Below, one piece after another: positions 12,285 through 14,190 of a stretch of 14,190 bases of DNA. The notes beneath the pieces are model-generated. The model made no database searches. It was not told the DNA's origin and saw nothing but the letters and a program-made list of their open reading frames with translations. The position numbers and the translations under genes are program-made. The stretch comes from JACZWZ01 sp036478235. Its GTDB lineage: Bacteria > Actinomycetota > Acidimicrobiia > Spongiisociales > UBA11373. Position 1 is the first letter of the stretch, and every line of letters starts with the position of its first letter. Location: NCBI GenBank assembly GCA_036478235.1, contig JAZGDZ010000008.1:1-14190 (forward strand), in the 5' to 3' direction.

Positions 12285-13547
12285 GTGACAGTCGTCCTCA
12301 CCAACCGGGACAAGGCGCTCGCCGCCGGCGAGCACGGACCGGCCGCGGCGATGGCGATGCGGATCATCACCCGGCTCGCCGAGGCCAACCGGGCGAGTCG
12401 CCTCATCGACGTGACCTCGGCCCACATCGATTCGTGCCTGTATCACGGTGACGCCGGCCTGGACTTCGCCGAGCGCCTCGCCGGCGAAGGCGGTCGGGTC
12501 GTCATCCCGACGTCGCTCAACGTCGGCACACTCGATCTGCTGCATCCCGAGTTGTTCAGGGGCGACCCCAAGGTGGCCGAGCGGGGCAGGCGTCTCATGG
12601 CCGCATATGTCGCGATGGGCGGCACCCCGACCTGGACGTGTGCGCCCTATCAGCTCGAGGTGCGGCCGGCGCTCGGAGAGCACGTCGCCTGGGCCGAATC
12701 GAATGCAATCGTCTTCGCCAATTCGGTGCTGGGTGCGCGCACCGAACGCTACGGCGACTTCATCGATATCTGCGCAGCCCTGACCGGCCGGGTCCCCGAC
12801 GCCGGCCTGCACCGCGACGAGCATCGCCGGGCGTGGTCCGTCTTTCGACTCGAAGACGTATCGGACCGGCTGCTGACATCCGAGGTGATCTACCCGGTAC
12901 TCGGGCACCTGATCGGTCGGGCAACGGGAATCTTCATTCCCGCCATAACCGGCCTCTCTCCGGACGCCTCCGAAGACGACCTCAAGTCTCTCGGCGCAGC
13001 CGCGGCGTCGTCGGGCGGGGTGGCGATGTTCCACGCGGTCGGCATCACTCCCGAGGCGGAGACACTCTTCGAAGCGACCGGGGGCACCGAGCCGCGGCTG
13101 AAGGTCACGATCAAGCACGACGACTTGCGCCGGGCCCACGACCAGTTGATCACTCGAAGCCACGGGCCTTTAACAGCTGTATCCGTCGGCACACCTCATT
13201 TCTCCCTCGCGGAGTTCGAGCGGCTGGCAGCGCTCGCATCCGGAGTCACAATCCATCCCGACGTCGAGTTCTACGTCAACACGGGCCGCGAGGTGCTTTC
13301 GGCCGCAGCGGCCGCCGGCTTGCTGGAGCCGCTTCGGAACGCCGGTGTCGAGATCGTCACCGACACCTGCGCCTACATCACCCCGATCTTGCGCCGGCGA
13401 GAGGGCACCGTCATGACCAACTCCGGCAAGGTCGCCTATTACGCGCCCGGCAACCTGGGAGTCGACGTCGCTTTCGGTTCGCTCGCCGACTGCGTGGCTT
13501 CGGCCGAAGCCGGGCAGATCGTCAGGGACGATTCGGTGTGGGCGTAA
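12285..13547 (+). CDS. Aconitase X, large (catalytic) subunit, DUF521 family
   Basis: A 420-aa aconitase-superfamily dehydratase of the AcnX type. Family signatures are 'LTNRDKALAAGEHGPAAAMAM' at the N-terminus, SAHIDSC (45-51), 'PTSLNVGTLDLLHP' (75-88), TWTCAPYQ (116-123, C119), ESNAIVFANSVLGARTERY (138-156), VGTPHFS (301-307), DTCAYITP (360-367, C362) and NSGKVAYYAPG (379-389). The two cysteines are candidate metal or Fe-S ligands. Known AcnX enzymes include cis-3-hydroxy-L-proline dehydratase and archaeal phosphomevalonate dehydratase. No proline-racemase or mevalonate gene is in the window, so the substrate is open. GTG 12285 matches the usual family N-terminus, with an AAGACT sequence 7 nt upstream that weakly resembles a -10. 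The small subunit follows with overlap. Confidence 0.88.
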   Translation: MTVVLTNRDKALAAGEHGPAAAMAMRIITRLAEANRASRLIDVTSAHIDSCLYHGDAGLDFAERLAGEGGRVVIPTSLNVGTLDLLHPELFRGDPKVAERGRRLMAAYVAMGGTPTWTCAPYQLEVRPALGEHVAWAESNAIVFANSVLGARTERYGDFIDICAALTGRVPDAGLHRDEHRRAWSVFRLEDVSDRLLTSEVIYPVLGHLIGRATGIFIPAITGLSPDASEDDLKSLGAAAASSGGVAMFHAVGITPEAETLFEATGGTEPRLKVTIKHDDLRRAHDQLITRSHGPLTAVSVGTPHFSLAEFERLAALASGVTIHPDVEFYVNTGREVLSAAAAAGLLEPLRNAGVEIVTDTCAYITPILRRREGTVMTNSGKVAYYAPGNLGVDVAFGSLADCVASAEAGQIVRDDSVWA

Positions 13548-13945
13548 GCCGCGTGCTGCTTCGTGGTTCGGCCCGGGGATCTGCCCTGGTGCTCGATGAG
13601 CCCCTGTGCATGTGGGGCGGGCTCGATCCAGCGACCGGGGAGATCATCGACCGGCGACACCCCCAGGCGGGAACAATCGTGTCGGGCCGTGTGCTCGTGC
13701 TCCCGTTCGGCCGAGGATCGTCGTCGTCGTCGAGCGTCCTTGCCGAGGCGATCCGTCTCGGCACGGCACCCGCCGCCATCGTCATGGCCGAGCCGGACGA
13801 CATAATCCTGCTCGGTGCCCTCGCCGCAGAAGAGTTGTACGACATCACCTGCCCGATCGTCGTCGTCGATGCGGACTCGTACGCATCGATCCGCACCGGG
13901 GACCAGGTGAGCATGGGCAAGGATGGATCGCTCACGATCGGGTAG
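13538..13945 (+). CDS. Aconitase X, small (swivel) subunit, DUF126 family
   Basis: A 135-aa swivelling-domain partner that closes over the large subunit to form the active site. Family features are 'GSARGSALVLDEPLCMWGGLDPATGEIIDRRHP' (10-42, the WGG-D-TG-IID-HP pattern), GRVLVLPFGRGS (50-61) followed by a serine run, and TCPIVVVDADS (104-114). GTG 13538 is preceded by AGGGA at 13524-13528 with 9-nt spacing and overlaps the large-subunit stop by 10 bp, so the subunits are translationally coupled. GTG 13553 is an alternative start. A TCG triplet run at about 13720-13735 encodes extra serines around the conserved GRGS segment, which could be slippage-prone. Separate subunits, rather than a fusion, are one of the known AcnX architectures. 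Confidence 0.87.
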   Translation: MGVSRVLLRGSARGSALVLDEPLCMWGGLDPATGEIIDRRHPQAGTIVSGRVLVLPFGRGSSSSSSVLAEAIRLGTAPAAIVMAEPDDIILLGALAAEELYDITCPIVVVDADSYASIRTGDQVSMGKDGSLTIG

Positions 13946-13950
13946 GAGAA

Positions 13951-14166
13951 CAGACAACAGACATCAGACATCAGACATCAGACATCAGACATCAGACATC
14001 ATACATCAGACATCAGACATCAGACATCAGACATCAGACATCAGACATCGAGAGTCTGACCCTTCTGCCATCTGCTTTCTGAAATCTGACATCTGAAATC
14101 TGACATCTGCAATCTGACATCTGCAATCTGAAATCTGAAATCTGACATCTGCAATCTGAGATCTGA
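13951..14166. repeat. Heptanucleotide array D: 14 x CAGACAT, then an inverted arm of about 15 x NATCTGN
   Basis: The left arm is 13951-14048, exactly 14 units of 7 bp. All are CAGACAT except unit 1 (CAGACAA) and unit 8 (CATACAT). A 13-bp spacer follows. The right arm, 14062-14166, has 15 units in unbroken 7-bp phase with core TCTG (AATCTGA, CATCTGA, CATCTGC, GATCTGA, TTTCTGA and similar). TCAGA of the left units is complementary to TCTGA of the right units, so the arms form a long imperfect inverted repeat with 4-5 pairable bases in each 7. It starts 5 bp after the aconitase X small-subunit stop. No gene is seen from 13946 to the window end. Confidence 0.9.
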
Positions 14167-14190
14167 AGTCTCCACTATCCCGCCAACCCC

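Noticed and set aside
11817..13163. Long upstream extension of the HAD reading frame
   Set aside because: It runs antisense through the aconitase X gene and over the 135-aa gene in another frame, with shadow-like composition. Motif I of the HAD fold starts just after ATG 11816.
13606..14082. Reading frame encoding an HQTSDIR-type seven-residue peptide repeat
   Set aside because: Because 7 and 3 share no factor, any 7-bp array encodes a 7-residue repeat in each open frame. The upstream part is an out-of-frame shadow of the aconitase X small subunit.
13951..14166. CRISPR array
   Set aside because: Units are 7 bp with no spacers, there are no 23-40 bp direct repeats, and no cas genes are present.

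Overview
The window reads as a chromosomal segment of a high-GC bacterium, most likely an actinobacterium (Actinomycetota). The support is the gene set: a mycobacterial CtpE-like P-type ATPase, a PlsB of about 780 residues, and a PPOX protein of the F420-associated type. Frequent GTG starts and several promoters placed so close to start codons that transcripts would be leaderless also fit. An Acidimicrobiia-like lineage is a guess; the genus cannot be read from the sequence. Nearly all the DNA is ordinary housekeeping or metabolic genes, and the unusual material is in the intergenic regions.

Layout, left to right. Positions 1-115 hold three copies of a 13-bp direct repeat, the last one touching the first gene, and look like the end of a mobile element lying outside the window. 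A short plus-strand cluster follows: hot-dog thioesterase, PPOX/F420-type flavin-fold protein and thioredoxin-like protein. It ends in two strong hairpins. Next are two plus-strand genes, a small four-helix LiaF/DUF5668-like membrane protein and a CtpE-like P-type ATPase. Each is preceded by a heptanucleotide repeat array and a CCTAGTCT promoter. Convergent to the ATPase is an ATP-grasp ligase. Divergent from that ligase is a NifU-domain Fe-S carrier (NfuA-like). A non-coding stretch with a 41-bp tandem repeat of variable hairpins then leads to a MazE/MazF-type toxin-antitoxin pair.

On the minus strand, from 12232 down to 7630, a probable operon encodes a small unrecognised protein, a HAD phosphatase-like protein, an SDR dehydrogenase of the 3-hydroxyacyl-CoA type, and the glycerol-3-phosphate acyltransferase PlsB. 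The last three suggest an acyl-CoA/phospholipid theme. Divergent from this operon are the large and small subunits of an aconitase X enzyme, whose stop and start overlap.

The most notable observation is a set of four intergenic arrays with a strict 7-bp period, each with its own sequence: TTAGG core twice, CTGC core, and TCAGA/TCTGA core. Three of the four are built as two inverted arms in which about 5 of every 7 bases can pair and 2 are free. The largest has 14 left-arm units and 15 right-arm units and starts 5 bp after the aconitase X small-subunit stop codon. They are neither CRISPR nor coding. I know no named actinobacterial element that matches; the nearest analogy is the heptanucleotide STRR repeats of cyanobacteria.
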